A DNA stretch of 64,000 nucleotides, taken from assembly GCF_000250655.1 (NCBI RefSeq), contig NC_016935.1:2188001-2252000 (forward strand), read 5' to 3'. Under the pieces are notes generated by a model. It made no database searches and was not told the origin of the DNA. It saw only the letters and a program-made list of their open reading frames with translations. Both the position numbers and the translations under genes were made by a program. Positions 1 through 7,924 of this stretch are shown here, piece after piece (positions within the stretch are counted from its first letter, which is position 1; the number at the start of each line of letters is the position of its first letter). The stretch is from Paenibacillus mucilaginosus 3016 (GTDB lineage: Bacteria; Bacillota; Bacilli; Paenibacillales; NBRC-103111).

Positions 1-555
1 GCGCGCAAGGTCACCGAATTCTACGGTGTATCCGACCGGCACAAGGTGATTTCGCTTGGCTTCCTCAAGGAATTCGGCGGCAGCGCGCTGACCGACGAGA
101 GCATTGAGGTGCCGGCTGCCGGCGAAACCGGGCTCGAAGGAAGCGAGATTCCGGTTACTTACGTGCCGGGCCGCAACCTGCTGTTCCTCTCCATCGCGAC
201 ATCGTATGCAGAGGTGAAAGGAGCCGAAGCGATCTATATCGGCGTGAACGCGCTCGATTACAGCGGCTATCCGGACTGCCGTCCGGAGTTCATCCGCAAG
301 GTCGAAGAGGTCATGGCACTGGCGACACGCGTCGGCGTCGAAGGCGGCCCGATCCGTATCGAGACCCCGCTCATCGACTGGACCAAGGCGGAGATTGTCC
401 GTCAGGGCAACCGGATCGGCGTTCCTTATCACCTGACGACCTCCTGCTACAACGGGCAGGAGGAAGCCTGCGGCGAGTGCGACAGCTGCCGCCTGCGGCT
501 GAAGGGCTTCGAGGAGGCCGGCTCGACCGACCCGATTCCTTACCGCGAAGCGTAA
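1..555 (+). CDS. queC: 7-cyano-7-deazaguanine synthase, 5'-truncated by window edge
   Basis: QueC converts 7-carboxy-7-deazaguanine to preQ0 with ATP and ammonia, in the cytoplasmic queuosine pathway. The reading frame is open from base 1, so the N-terminus with the ATP-binding SGGxDS loop lies outside the window. Visible are the family signature VPGRNLLFLSIA, the DYSGYPDCRPEF segment and the C-terminal zinc site with four cysteines (CYNGQEEACGECDSC). The stop is at 553-555. No queD, queE or queF follows, so queC is either alone or last in its operon; a strong terminator lies 330 bases downstream. The family assignment is firm; only the start is missing. Confidence 0.95.
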   Translation, partial: ARKVTEFYGVSDRHKVISLGFLKEFGGSALTDESIEVPAAGETGLEGSEIPVTYVPGRNLLFLSIATSYAEVKGAEAIYIGVNALDYSGYPDCRPEFIRKVEEVMALATRVGVEGGPIRIETPLIDWTKAEIVRQGNRIGVPYHLTTSCYNGQEEACGECDSCRLRLKGFEEAGSTDPIPYREA

Positions 556-884
556 AGATAAAGGTGAGGGCACCCTGCCGCCTGTGGCGGGCGGCCCGTG
601 CATCGTACCGGTGTAGGGGCCCGGGCTTGGCGCTGTGCCGGTATGCAAGCGGGCTTGGCAGTGCGAATGCCGGGTTGGCTGCGCCGGCTGTGTGACTATC
701 CGGCGTCATACCGCCTTATGAGGCGGAGCGTCTGGCCGACGTCTGGGACTGGCCGCACCGGCCATACGAATTTACGGCAGCATCTTGCCCTATCGGGTAG
801 CTGCATCAGGCTGCTAGCCGCTCTGGCAGTGTGTACGGCCTGTGTGTCAGGGCTTGAGTTCGCCCGCGTCAAGACGGCCGTCAG
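556..884. other. Intergenic stretch, no gene seen
   Basis: This G+C-rich stretch follows queC. Short open frames exist here (for example from 598), but their translations are Arg/Ala/Pro-rich, lack convincing ribosome binding sites and resemble nothing I know. I see no tRNA or recognisable riboswitch. Confidence 0.5.
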
Positions 885-916
885 CGCCCTGTTCCATTAT
901 GGAACAGGGCGTTTTT
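885..916 (+). terminator. Rho-independent terminator
   Basis: A perfect 11-bp stem (CGCCCTGTTCC / GGAACAGGGCG) with a 5-base loop is followed by five T. It ends transcription coming from queC, or from an unannotated transcript in the 330 bases before it. Confidence 0.85.
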
Positions 917-971
917 CGTTTGCTGCGGCAGCCGGTAACTTTTTCCCCCGCTGCTCCGTCTGAATACCGGG

Positions 972-1493
972 GTGAAGATTTTGCAGTATCCATGGATTAG
1001 GATTACCTTACTATCCTGCTGGCTGTTCGGGGGATTCTACCTGCTGACCTTCTTTGTAACCGCAATGAGCTACAGTCTCATTTGGCGCATACCGGCGGAC
1101 ATGTTCCGGGATGTTTCGTGGATTTTTTATGGAGTGCTGTTCTCCGTGCTGCCGTATGTGCCGATGGGAGGCTTGCTGTACAGCTATCTGGGACGGCGTC
1201 CGCTTATTCTGACCGTGCATGCGGCAGGAGTAGGTTTTTTGGTTGAGAAGGGGATCGGCGTCTTTCTTGCCGCGATGATGGCCAGCGGATTCCCATCGTC
1301 ATGGTACGGCCAGGATTATCCCGGGAGCGGACATGCGCTGCTATGTGAGGAACTTCCAATGTACTGCAGTGGATTTGTCGAAAGCTATTACCTATGGGGC
1401 ACGGCAGCATCTTTGGTATCGGTTTATGCGGGAACGCTGATCTGCCGCAGCCTCAGAACCACATCCATGAAGAAAGAGAAGGACGCGTCATGA
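972..1493 (+). CDS. Putative membrane protein, unknown function
   Basis: The GTG-started frame encodes 173 residues with about four hydrophobic segments (near residues 10-32, 45-65, 75-100 and 130-155), so it is probably an integral membrane protein. I do not recognise a family. The stop codon overlaps the start of the next gene by four bases (ATGA at 1490-1493), which suggests translational coupling with the AAC(3)-type acetyltransferase. The role is unknown. The start is the least certain part, because no strong Shine-Dalgarno sequence precedes the GTG. Confidence 0.6.
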   Translation: MKILQYPWIRITLLSCWLFGGFYLLTFFVTAMSYSLIWRIPADMFRDVSWIFYGVLFSVLPYVPMGGLLYSYLGRRPLILTVHAAGVGFLVEKGIGVFLAAMMASGFPSSWYGQDYPGSGHALLCEELPMYCSGFVESYYLWGTAASLVSVYAGTLICRSLRTTSMKKEKDAS

Positions 1494-2308
1494 AACCCAT
1501 CGAAGGAAAGCTATATACGATCGACAGTTTGGTTGAAGATTTGCGGCGTATTGGCCTGCAAAGGGGGATGACGGTGATCGTGCATTCCTCGCTCAAATCG
1601 TTCGGCGGCTGGATTCCGGGCGGCCCGGCAGCTGTTGTGCTGGCCCTCGAAGAGGTGCTGGGACGGGAGGGAACGCTGGTGATGCCGACCCACTCGGGGG
1701 ATCTCTCCGATCCGGCCCGCTGGCAGAACCCGCCGGTGCCCGAGGCTTGGTGGGAGACGATCCGCCGTACGATGCCGGCGTACGAGCCCGGCTTGACACC
1801 CACCCGGGCGATGGGGGCGATCCCGGAGTGCTTCCGCAAGCAGGAGGGCGTGCTGCGCAGCGCGCACCCGCAGGTATCGTTTGCGGCCTGGGGAGCTGGG
1901 GCGGCGAGGATCACAGAAGGGCACGAGCTCTCCTACAGCCTCGGCGAAGCCTCTCCGCTGGCCCGCCTCTATGAGGCGGATGCCCGGGTGCTGCTGCTAG
2001 GGGTCGGACACGGTAACAATACTTCGCTTCACTTGGCTGAGTACCGGGCATCTTACCCGGGCAAGGAGGAAGAAGAACTGGGAGCCCCGATCCGGAAAGA
2101 CGGGCAGCGAGTATGGGCGGCCTATTCGGATTTCCGCATAGACAGTGATGATTTTGAGACGATTGGAGAGGCTTTCGGGGCGGAGACGGGACTTGTCACC
2201 GAAGGCAGGGTGGCAGAGTCCCGAACGTTGTTCATGCCGCAGCGCGCTCTGGTGGACTATGCGGTGAAATGGATGGAGGCGAACCGAGGAAGGGCGAGAC
2301 AGGAGTAG
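1490..2308 (+). CDS. AAC(3)-family aminoglycoside N-acetyltransferase
   Basis: The 272-residue product matches the AAC(3)/YokD family, which transfers acetyl from acetyl-CoA to the 3-amino group of aminoglycosides; many chromosomal members have unknown natural substrates. Visible family features are HSSLKSFGGWIPGGPAAVV near the N-terminus, GTLVMPTHS, the segment around NPPVPEAWW, and AHPQVSFAAWG followed by LLLGVGHGNNTSLHLAEY. I chose the ATG at 1490 rather than the in-frame start 96 bases upstream, because it follows a purine-rich site (AGAAAGAGAAGGA) and overlaps the preceding stop by four bases. Whether it confers resistance cannot be told from sequence. Confidence 0.88.
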   Translation: MKPIEGKLYTIDSLVEDLRRIGLQRGMTVIVHSSLKSFGGWIPGGPAAVVLALEEVLGREGTLVMPTHSGDLSDPARWQNPPVPEAWWETIRRTMPAYEPGLTPTRAMGAIPECFRKQEGVLRSAHPQVSFAAWGAGAARITEGHELSYSLGEASPLARLYEADARVLLLGVGHGNNTSLHLAEYRASYPGKEEEELGAPIRKDGQRVWAAYSDFRIDSDDFETIGEAFGAETGLVTEGRVAESRTLFMPQRALVDYAVKWMEANRGRARQE

Positions 2309-2537
2309 GGGGAAACGTTAGGGGATGACCTGCCTCCCCAGGGAGCAGTCACCTGTGGGAAGGAAAACTGTTGGCGGCGCACGTGCTGGAATTTTTCGGT
2401 GCGTTCCGTGCTGCAGTGTAGTGAGTACAAGTTCAAGTGCCCCATCTGCCGGTACTTGGGTCGAGCCCCGACCGCAGCGGCAAGGGCTGCTGCATTCCCG
2501 TGCCCGGGGAGGCTTTCGCCCCCGGGGGCTGCACAGC

Positions 2538-2581
2538 AAAACAAGGCGGCCGGCCTGTCAGCCCTGAACCACCTTGTTTTT
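2538..2581 (-). terminator. Probable terminator of the diguanylate cyclase gene
   Basis: On the minus strand AAAACAAGG and CCTTGTTTT form a 9-bp stem around a long loop that itself includes GGCCGGCC. The left arm overlaps the last codons of the GGDEF gene. The T-run is short (four), so strength is uncertain. Confidence 0.5.
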
Positions 2582-3706
2582 CCCTGTTGTTTTGGCCTCG
2601 TACATGGCTTTATCCGCTCCCTTGATCAGGGAGGCCGGGGACATCCGGCGCCGCCACTTTTTGCATCCCATGCTTACGGTAACGACCGTTTCTTTTTCGA
2701 CCCTTTGGCGGATCCGTTCGGCGAGCTCCAGCGGGTCCGTATCGGGATCTTTGACCAGGATGACCATCTCCTCGCCCCCGTATCTTCCGCAGATGCCGCT
2801 CTCGTCGGTTTCCTCAGTAAGAATCCGCGCCACCTGTTTCAGCACCTTGTCGCCCATATGGTGGCCCTTCGTATCGTTCAGCTTCTTGAAATTATCGATG
2901 TCGCTGAAGATGACGGACACGGGGACGGCGCTTTTGACATACTGCACGACCCGGGCATCGAAATACTTGCGGTTATAGAGCTTCGTCAGGTCATCCGTGA
3001 TGGAGGAGGTGTAGATGGCCTGGAGAATTTCGATGACCCTCTCAACGATGAAGAGGAACAGTACGATATAAAAGAGGAAGGGAGTCGTCAGCTCCAGCAG
3101 GCGAAGCTCCCCCTGCTTCCCGTCGAAGAGATATACGTTCACCGTATGGATGGCATGTGCGGCAAAATACACGGTCAGCATCGTCTGGTACTTCCCGTTC
3201 TGCCCGATCCGGGGATGGACGAGCATGAAGCACAGGAAGATAAGCACGAACAGGAACAAATCCATGCCGAGAGGGCGCAGCAGCGTGTGAAGCTCTTCAT
3301 TGCCGACCAGCCACCGGTGGGCCGACCAGTAAGTGATCGAGACGCAGACCGTTAAGGCGAAGGTAAAGCCGTAGAGGATAAAATCCCTTCGTTTGGTCGC
3401 ATTGTAGAGCTGATAAATGCCGATGTTCACCATGACGAACGCGAGCACCTTCAGCAGAAGCGAGGTATATTCTTCACCTGGCGACAAGGCGCCCGAATAG
3501 GCCAGGACGATCATCTGAATATGCTGGATGACCAGGAGCCCGAGAGCAATGATCATGGACAGGTAGCCGATCTTGCGCCGCGTGACGAGCAGACGGAAGG
3601 AAACAAGCATGGTCATGAAGATGATGACGATGAGCAGGCTGTAGAGATAGACGGAGCCTGCAGGTCCGTAAAGGGTATCGCTGAGCGATGCGGGATTCGA
3701 GTTCAT
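2558..3706 (-). CDS. Membrane-bound diguanylate cyclase (7TM-like sensor plus GGDEF)
   Basis: The 382-residue product has about seven N-terminal membrane segments (roughly residues 15-235), then a GGDEF domain that makes cyclic di-GMP from two GTP. The signature reads RYGGEEM, and the domain includes DDLTKLYNRKYFD, FSDIDNFKKLND and GHHMGDKVL, so it should be active. The residues before the signature (TDESGIC) do not show the RxxD inhibitory site, so product inhibition at that site looks absent. I chose the ATG at 3706: the upstream in-frame GTG (3757) lies only six bases from a TATAAT -10 box, and a GGCGGAGG site precedes the ATG, though its spacing (about 14) is long. The signal sensed is unknown. 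Confidence 0.87.
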   Translation of the reverse strand: MNSNPASLSDTLYGPAGSVYLYSLLIVIIFMTMLVSFRLLVTRRKIGYLSMIIALGLLVIQHIQMIVLAYSGALSPGEEYTSLLLKVLAFVMVNIGIYQLYNATKRRDFILYGFTFALTVCVSITYWSAHRWLVGNEELHTLLRPLGMDLFLFVLIFLCFMLVHPRIGQNGKYQTMLTVYFAAHAIHTVNVYLFDGKQGELRLLELTTPFLFYIVLFLFIVERVIEILQAIYTSSITDDLTKLYNRKYFDARVVQYVKSAVPVSVIFSDIDNFKKLNDTKGHHMGDKVLKQVARILTEETDESGICGRYGGEEMVILVKDPDTDPLELAERIRQRVEKETVVTVSMGCKKWRRRMSPASLIKGADKAMYEAKTTGKNKVVQG

Positions 3707-3763
3707 GCGGTTTGAAAAGGCCTCCGCCCTGGAAAATGGTGTGAGTTTAAGTGACACCTGCCT

Positions 3764-3769
3764 ATTATA
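3764..3769 (-). promoter_or_regulatory. -10 box of the diguanylate cyclase promoter
   Basis: TATAAT on the minus strand lies 58 bases upstream of the chosen ATG at 3706. A weak -35 (TTCCCG) lies about 18 bases further up. The position argues against a start at 3757. Confidence 0.5.
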
Positions 3770-3906
3770 CCAAACATATATTCGTTTCGGGAAGCCTTGT
3801 GATAGGTTCTGAGAATCTGTTAGGATGGAAGTGTAAGCAGTGCAGCGGCACGCGGGCGTGCCAAGCCGCGAGCGACAACAAAGAGAAAGACCGGAGGAGG
3901 AGAATC

Positions 3907-5046
3907 ATGCGTATACTGCAAGCGTTATTTTTTCCGCCGGAGCAGCCGGGCGGCGTATCCTCCATGGTGCCCTTCATGCTGGACCGATTCAATAAGCGCG
4001 GCTGGGAGATGGACCTGTTCTCCCTGCCGAAACGGGTGCGCAGCAAGGGGAGCGAGGAAGTGACGTTCTCCACGTTCGATTGGAAGGTCTATGAGGGCCA
4101 CCCTATCGTGGATAAATACATACAGACGTTCAAGGATTATGTCTGGTGGACGAAGATGCGCCAGACCAAGACCTATGATCTCATTCATGCTCATCATCCC
4201 ATTGCCGCTCTTGTGATGAAGCGTCTGTTCCCGGACATTCCGCTGATCATGACGATCCACTCGAGTTATGAGCGGGAGCTGATCCTGAACGGCCGCATCC
4301 AGGAGAACGGCCCTGAGCATCAGTTCCTTACCTCCATCTACCGTGAGCTTGAGGAGACGGTGGACCAGCTCATTACGGTGTCGAATTCCTTCAAACAGTA
4401 TCTTGCCGACTACGTGCAGGAGCCTGAGAAGATCGGCGTCATCCCGAACGGGTTCGACGAGAAGCGGTTCAAGCCGGTGCACCATGAGAACAAGGTGCCT
4501 CAGCTCATTACCGTCTGCCGTCTCGTTCCCGCCAAGGGCCTCGATACGCTGCTGCTCGCCTGCGCCGAACTGCGCCGCCGGGGGCATCCCTTCGTGCTGC
4601 ACCTGATCGGTGACGGGCCGATGCGGCCGGAGCTTGAAGCGCTGGCCATCGAGCAGGGCCTCTACGAAGACACGATCTTCTACGGCTACATGCTGCATCC
4701 GGAAGACTTCATGCCGTTCTTCGACGTCTTCGTTCTCCCGTCGCAGGCGGAGGCGTTCGGCTCCGTATTTGCTGAGGCTGCCCTCTGCGGCCTGGCGGTC
4801 GTCGGGACGCAGGTGGGCGGCATCGCCGAGCAGATCGAGCACGGGGTGAACGGCCTGCTTGTTCCGGTAGGCGACGTGCAGGCGCTGGCGGGCGCGCTGG
4901 AGAAGGTCATCGGGGACCCGATGTACCGCTATCAGCTCGGACGCGTGGCTCTCGAGAAGGCGACGAAGTCGTATTCGATGTCGCGGGTCGTCCAGCAGCT
5001 GCGGGGCGTGTACCGGACGTACCGGAAGGAAAAAAAGGACACGTAG
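3907..5046 (+). CDS. Glycosyltransferase family 4 (GT-B fold)
   Basis: The 379-residue protein resembles GT4 retaining glycosyltransferases of cell-surface polysaccharide or glycolipid synthesis. It starts with FFPPEQPGGVSSMV, the N-terminal glycine-rich loop typical of the fold, and has the nucleotide-sugar binding half with VCRLVPAKGLDTLL, LIGDGP and the EX7E motif in EAFGSVFAEA followed by GTQVGGIAEQIEHGVNGLLV. The ATG at 3907 follows GGAGGAGAATC; an in-frame start 156 bases upstream lies in the divergent promoter region and is rejected. The donor and acceptor sugars cannot be deduced. No other glycan genes are adjacent, so it stands alone, divergent from the diguanylate cyclase. Confidence 0.88.
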   Translation: MRILQALFFPPEQPGGVSSMVPFMLDRFNKRGWEMDLFSLPKRVRSKGSEEVTFSTFDWKVYEGHPIVDKYIQTFKDYVWWTKMRQTKTYDLIHAHHPIAALVMKRLFPDIPLIMTIHSSYERELILNGRIQENGPEHQFLTSIYRELEETVDQLITVSNSFKQYLADYVQEPEKIGVIPNGFDEKRFKPVHHENKVPQLITVCRLVPAKGLDTLLLACAELRRRGHPFVLHLIGDGPMRPELEALAIEQGLYEDTIFYGYMLHPEDFMPFFDVFVLPSQAEAFGSVFAEAALCGLAVVGTQVGGIAEQIEHGVNGLLVPVGDVQALAGALEKVIGDPMYRYQLGRVALEKATKSYSMSRVVQQLRGVYRTYRKEKKDT

Positions 5047-5178
5047 GCCCAAAGGCCATTCTCGTGTATATATTGGATTGCGCGTTGGAAGGAAGACTCC
5101 GCAGCGCTTGGCCGCTCTGTGGCGGTATGGACAGCATAAGGCCTGGGGAAGGACCGCGGTGCGGGGAGGATCAACGGA

Positions 5179-5375
5179 GGCATGACGGCCGGGAGCCTGT
5201 GTTAGGATGATCCAAAGGGCGGCATGAGGATGGGCGTCCGCGTTAGGGTGGTCCAAAGGTGGCATCAGGTCGGGAGCTCGTGTTAGATTGATCCAAAGGG
5301 CGGCATGAGGATGGGCGTCCGCGTTAGGGTGGTCCCATTGGCAGCATAGGCCGGAAGCCTGCATTAGAGGGGCAA
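5179..5375. repeat. Degenerate ~41-bp tandem repeat, four copies plus partial ends
   Basis: Units begin GTTAG at 5201, 5242, 5282 and 5323, with a partial unit before the first and another starting CATTAG at 5362. Units 1 and 3 are almost identical (two differences), and units 2 and 4 resemble each other, so an 81-bp higher-order period is likely. Each unit carries TCCAAAGG/TCCCATTG, then GGCATNAGG and a G+C-rich end. Nothing suggests translation. Confidence 0.75.
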
Positions 5376-5571
5376 AGGGCGGTAACGCGTTTATGGGTGA
5401 GGCCCCCCGTGTGCTGGGAGGCCTGGACGGAGCTCTTAGCCCCGGTCCGCATAGGTCGGTTTTGGACGAAATCCCTTGCTGTCCCTGCCTTCCAGCCGCG
5501 ATGGTGGGAGTACCCGCCGGGGCCGAGCCGAGAGCTTGCCCGTGGTTCCCCCTGCTCCTGCCCCGCCAATA

Positions 5572-5762
5572 GAGGAACTCAGGTGCGCTAATCGCCATGT
5601 CAGAAGGGTATTTTAGAAATAGCGGAACTGAGATTCGCTATGCAGCAGAGTAGGGCCGTTTTTTCGTACAAAAACCGGAGAATAAGGCATCTGAATTCCG
5701 CTATTCTCCGGGAAGGCATGGAAAATCATCCGATAAGGCATTATAGTTCCGCTATTTGTCCG
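5572..5762. repeat. Dispersed imperfect palindromic repeats (core TTCCGCTATT/AATAGCGGAA)
   Basis: Four related elements occur: near 5572-5595 (GGAACTCAGGTGCGCTAAT), 5617-5643 (AATAGCGGAACTGAGATTCG), 5679-5709 (AATAAGGCATCTGAATTCCG) and 5731-5762 (ATAAGGCATTATAGTTCCGC). Each links AATAGCGGAA or its complement to ATAAGGCA or GCGCTAAT-like ends. From memory, similar sequences occur in intergenic DNA of Paenibacillus relatives, but I cannot check. They sit just upstream of the IS insertion. Confidence 0.6.
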
Positions 5763-5908
5763 GGTGGCGTGAACCATCCGTTTCTGTTGAGATAGATGCA
5801 GGAATGGTCCATGGCTGGGGCACACCTTATTGCATATAAAAAAGCCTGACGGTTAGCGGAGGCCACTGAAGAACTTACGCTTTTTCCTCAGGAGCCTCGT
5901 ATAAGTCA

Positions 5909-5953
5909 TAAAAAGCCATCTACCCCCATTTTTAGGGTCAGATGGCTTTTTTA
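5909..5953 (-). terminator. IS-internal terminator downstream of transposase (copy 1)
   Basis: AAAAAGCCATCT and AGATGGCTTTTTT form a 12-bp stem. With A-run and T-run on both sides it can act in both directions. It ends the transposase transcript and blocks read-in from the left. Confidence 0.8.
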
Positions 5954-5986
5954 TAGGCTTAAAATTGGTCTGCTCGATACGTTTTT

Positions 5987-7469
5987 TCAATCTACCAGCT
6001 TCAGTATACGCTTAAGATTTACAGCGAATATGGCCATTGCACCTTGCATTTCTATGCCAATCAGACCCGAAGATGTGGCAACATCATACCCGTGTCTATG
6101 TTTGAGTTCGCTGTTTTTCGCTTCGATCTTGTAGCGCTCTTTGGATTTCGCCTTGAAATATTCCGTTTCCTGGAACGCCATCTGTTCCGCGTGTTCATCA
6201 GATTTAATCGTTACGGAATAAGTTTTACTCTTGGCGCCTTCTTTGTAACAGCCCTCCTTGAGCGGACAGCTCTTGCAGATCTCTACGTCAAAATAATAGG
6301 TATCCTGTTGGTTTTTACCGACGCCTTTTTTGCCTTGCCGGGCCTTTCGAGTCGCCATGTGACCAGCCGGGCATACGTACATGCCGGCATCTTTGTTGAA
6401 TAGAAATTCCTCTTCTTTCTTACGGCTGCCTTGCGTGATCAGCGGATTGAGTTTTGCTACAAGTTCAATCTCATTGTTCGTTGTGTACAAAATATTATCC
6501 TTCTCGGAGTAGGCGGTATCGCCAATGACGGTCTTAACTTGCATTCCTGCTGCATTGCTTTTTTCGATGAGCGTCTGCAGCTGCTTGCCGTCATTCTTCT
6601 CGCCTGTTGTAATGACAGCTGCCGTTATGATGCGCTCCTCCGTCATGGCCAGATGAGTTTTATATCCAAAGAATGCAGAATCGGCGCTTTTATGTCCCAC
6701 TCGAGCATCCGGATCCGCCGTTAGACGAAGCTGTTCGATGTCATCCTCCACCGTTTCCTTCAGCAGGTGTAACGGATTCAAAACCTTTGGTACTTGCGCG
6801 ATCCCGGATTCCAACTCGATGAAGGTCACAAGCTTTTGACAATACTCGATTTCGTCTTCGAGTACGTCGCTCGTGTTCTTTGCGGGCATTTTGGCTTTGA
6901 GCGATTCATCCATCGTGTAAACGGACTTTCGCAGCTTTCGTGCACGGTCTCGCAGAATTTCTAGCGGCGACTTCTGATTGTAGCGCGCTTTTGTATGCGT
7001 AGCGTCGACGATTATGGAGTTGCTCTTCAGGATTTTCAGTTCGATAGCGAGGTCTACCGTCTTACCAATGAGCATGTCCAATAAGTTGATGTCTTTGAGC
7101 CGCAGTTTGCGGAATTTTGTCAGAGAACTCGGGTCGATGACCGGATCCTCCGGTGCCATGCCCAGGAAATACTTAAACGACAGGTCATACTTAGAACGCT
7201 CGACAATATCTACGTCAGATAGTTCAAAGATGGCTTTCAGCAACAAATATTTAAACATTCTGATGGGGGTCAATGGCGTTACGTCCGTTGTCCAAACAAT
7301 ATTTTGTCTGCAGTTCTTCAAAGATAAAAGTGAAGTCCACCAGTTCGTTAATTTGACGGAGCATGTTGTCCTTCGGCACGACGATATCATACAGAGCCGC
7401 GTAAGGGCTCAGAACCAAGCTTTGTTGTTGTTGAATCATCCGTCTCACCCGCTTTTCGAGATGACTCAA
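5987..7469 (-). pseudogene. IS1182-like transposase, broken by a one-base insertion
   Basis: The same 493-residue transposase as copy 2 is split. Residues 1-68 are read from 7469 in one frame (ending after NGRNAIDP with HQNV), and the rest, from PIRMFKYLLL onward, in another. The cause is a fifth G in the run at about 7265-7269, where copy 2 has four. The DDE-type catalytic parts (VDATH, GDTAY, NSELKHRHGYD) and the cysteine cluster (CKSCPLKEGC) remain intact in the second piece. Without slippage on the G-run this copy makes no full-length transposase; the intact copy 11 kb away could act on its ends. Confidence 0.9.
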
Positions 7470-7478
7470 TTATACGTC

Positions 7479-7528
7479 AAAAAAAGCACAGCCTCTTCAA
7501 TTTTCTTGAAGGGCTGTGCTTTTTTTTT
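7479..7528. terminator. IS-internal terminator upstream of transposase (copy 1)
   Basis: AAAGCACAGCC and GGCTGTGCTTT flank an inner CTTCAA/TTGAAG stem, with A- and T-runs outside. Lying between the right IS end and the transposase start, it would stop outside transcription from entering the transposase gene. Confidence 0.8.
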
Positions 7529-7767
7529 AGACGGACTTTTTCAGTGGCCTCGGTTAGCGCCGTCAGGCTTTTTCGCTGCGATGAGCATGCTGCCAAGCAT
7601 CACTGCGATCCGTTTGCCGGCGAGGCAACGCGCGCTGCTAGGCACGCTGCTCACCCGTATTGCTTGGCGCTCTGGCTCGCCCGCGTGGCCTGCCTGCATC
7701 ACTTGGCGCGTCACTCGCCCGCGTTGCTTACCGGCATCACTTGACGACTGCTGGCTGCCCGCCTCCG

Positions 7768-7893
7768 CCTCTCTACAAGGCGAGGCGCAGCACGATCACT
7801 TCGAGCAGCGCGTCAGGCCGGCCGCCTCCAGCCGGGTGAACGGCTCGCGCAGTCCGAAGCGGACGTTCAACGCGAAGAAGACGTTTCACCTCG
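7768..7893 (-). repeat. Degenerate duplicate of the 3' end of the EamA transporter gene
   Basis: This stretch repeats 7918-8043, the last ~40 codons of the neighbouring transporter gene, about 150 bases away. Shared blocks include GCAGCACGATCAC, AGGCCGGCCGCCTCCAGCCG and GGTGAACGGCTCGCG. The copy has several substitutions and small gaps, so it is old. It appears non-functional. Bases 7560-7767, between it and the IS, hold no gene that I can support. Confidence 0.75.
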
Positions 7894-7924
7894 CCGCGCC
7901 TCTCGCTGCCTCTCCAACGCCTCT

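Larger units (their letters stand above)
5861..7549 (-). mobile_element. IS1182-like insertion sequence, copy 1 (transposase frameshifted)
   Basis: The element is bounded by inverted ends GGCCACTGAAGAA and TTTTTCAGTGGCC. It is flanked by 9-bp direct repeats CGGTTAGCG at 5850-5858 and 7551-7559, with two extra bases (GA) on the left and one (T) on the right. Removing the element and one repeat restores a perfect 14-bp terminator hairpin (AAAAAGCCTGACGG / CCGTCAGGCTTTTT) with loop TTAGCG, so it inserted at a terminator loop. It differs from copy 2 (17281-18967) only in three homopolymer runs, as far as I can see. Hairpins with T-runs lie inside both ends (5909-5953 and 7479-7528). Confidence 0.92.

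Noticed and set aside
598..963. 121-codon open frame downstream of queC
   Set aside because: No ribosome binding site, and it runs through a strong terminator; composition is Arg/Ala-rich.
3707..3757. Longer diguanylate cyclase start at GTG 3757
   Set aside because: The GTG lies six bases from the -10 box, so it would be at or before the transcription start.
5201..5361. Possible CRISPR array
   Set aside because: Repeat units follow each other directly without unique spacers, and no cas genes are present.
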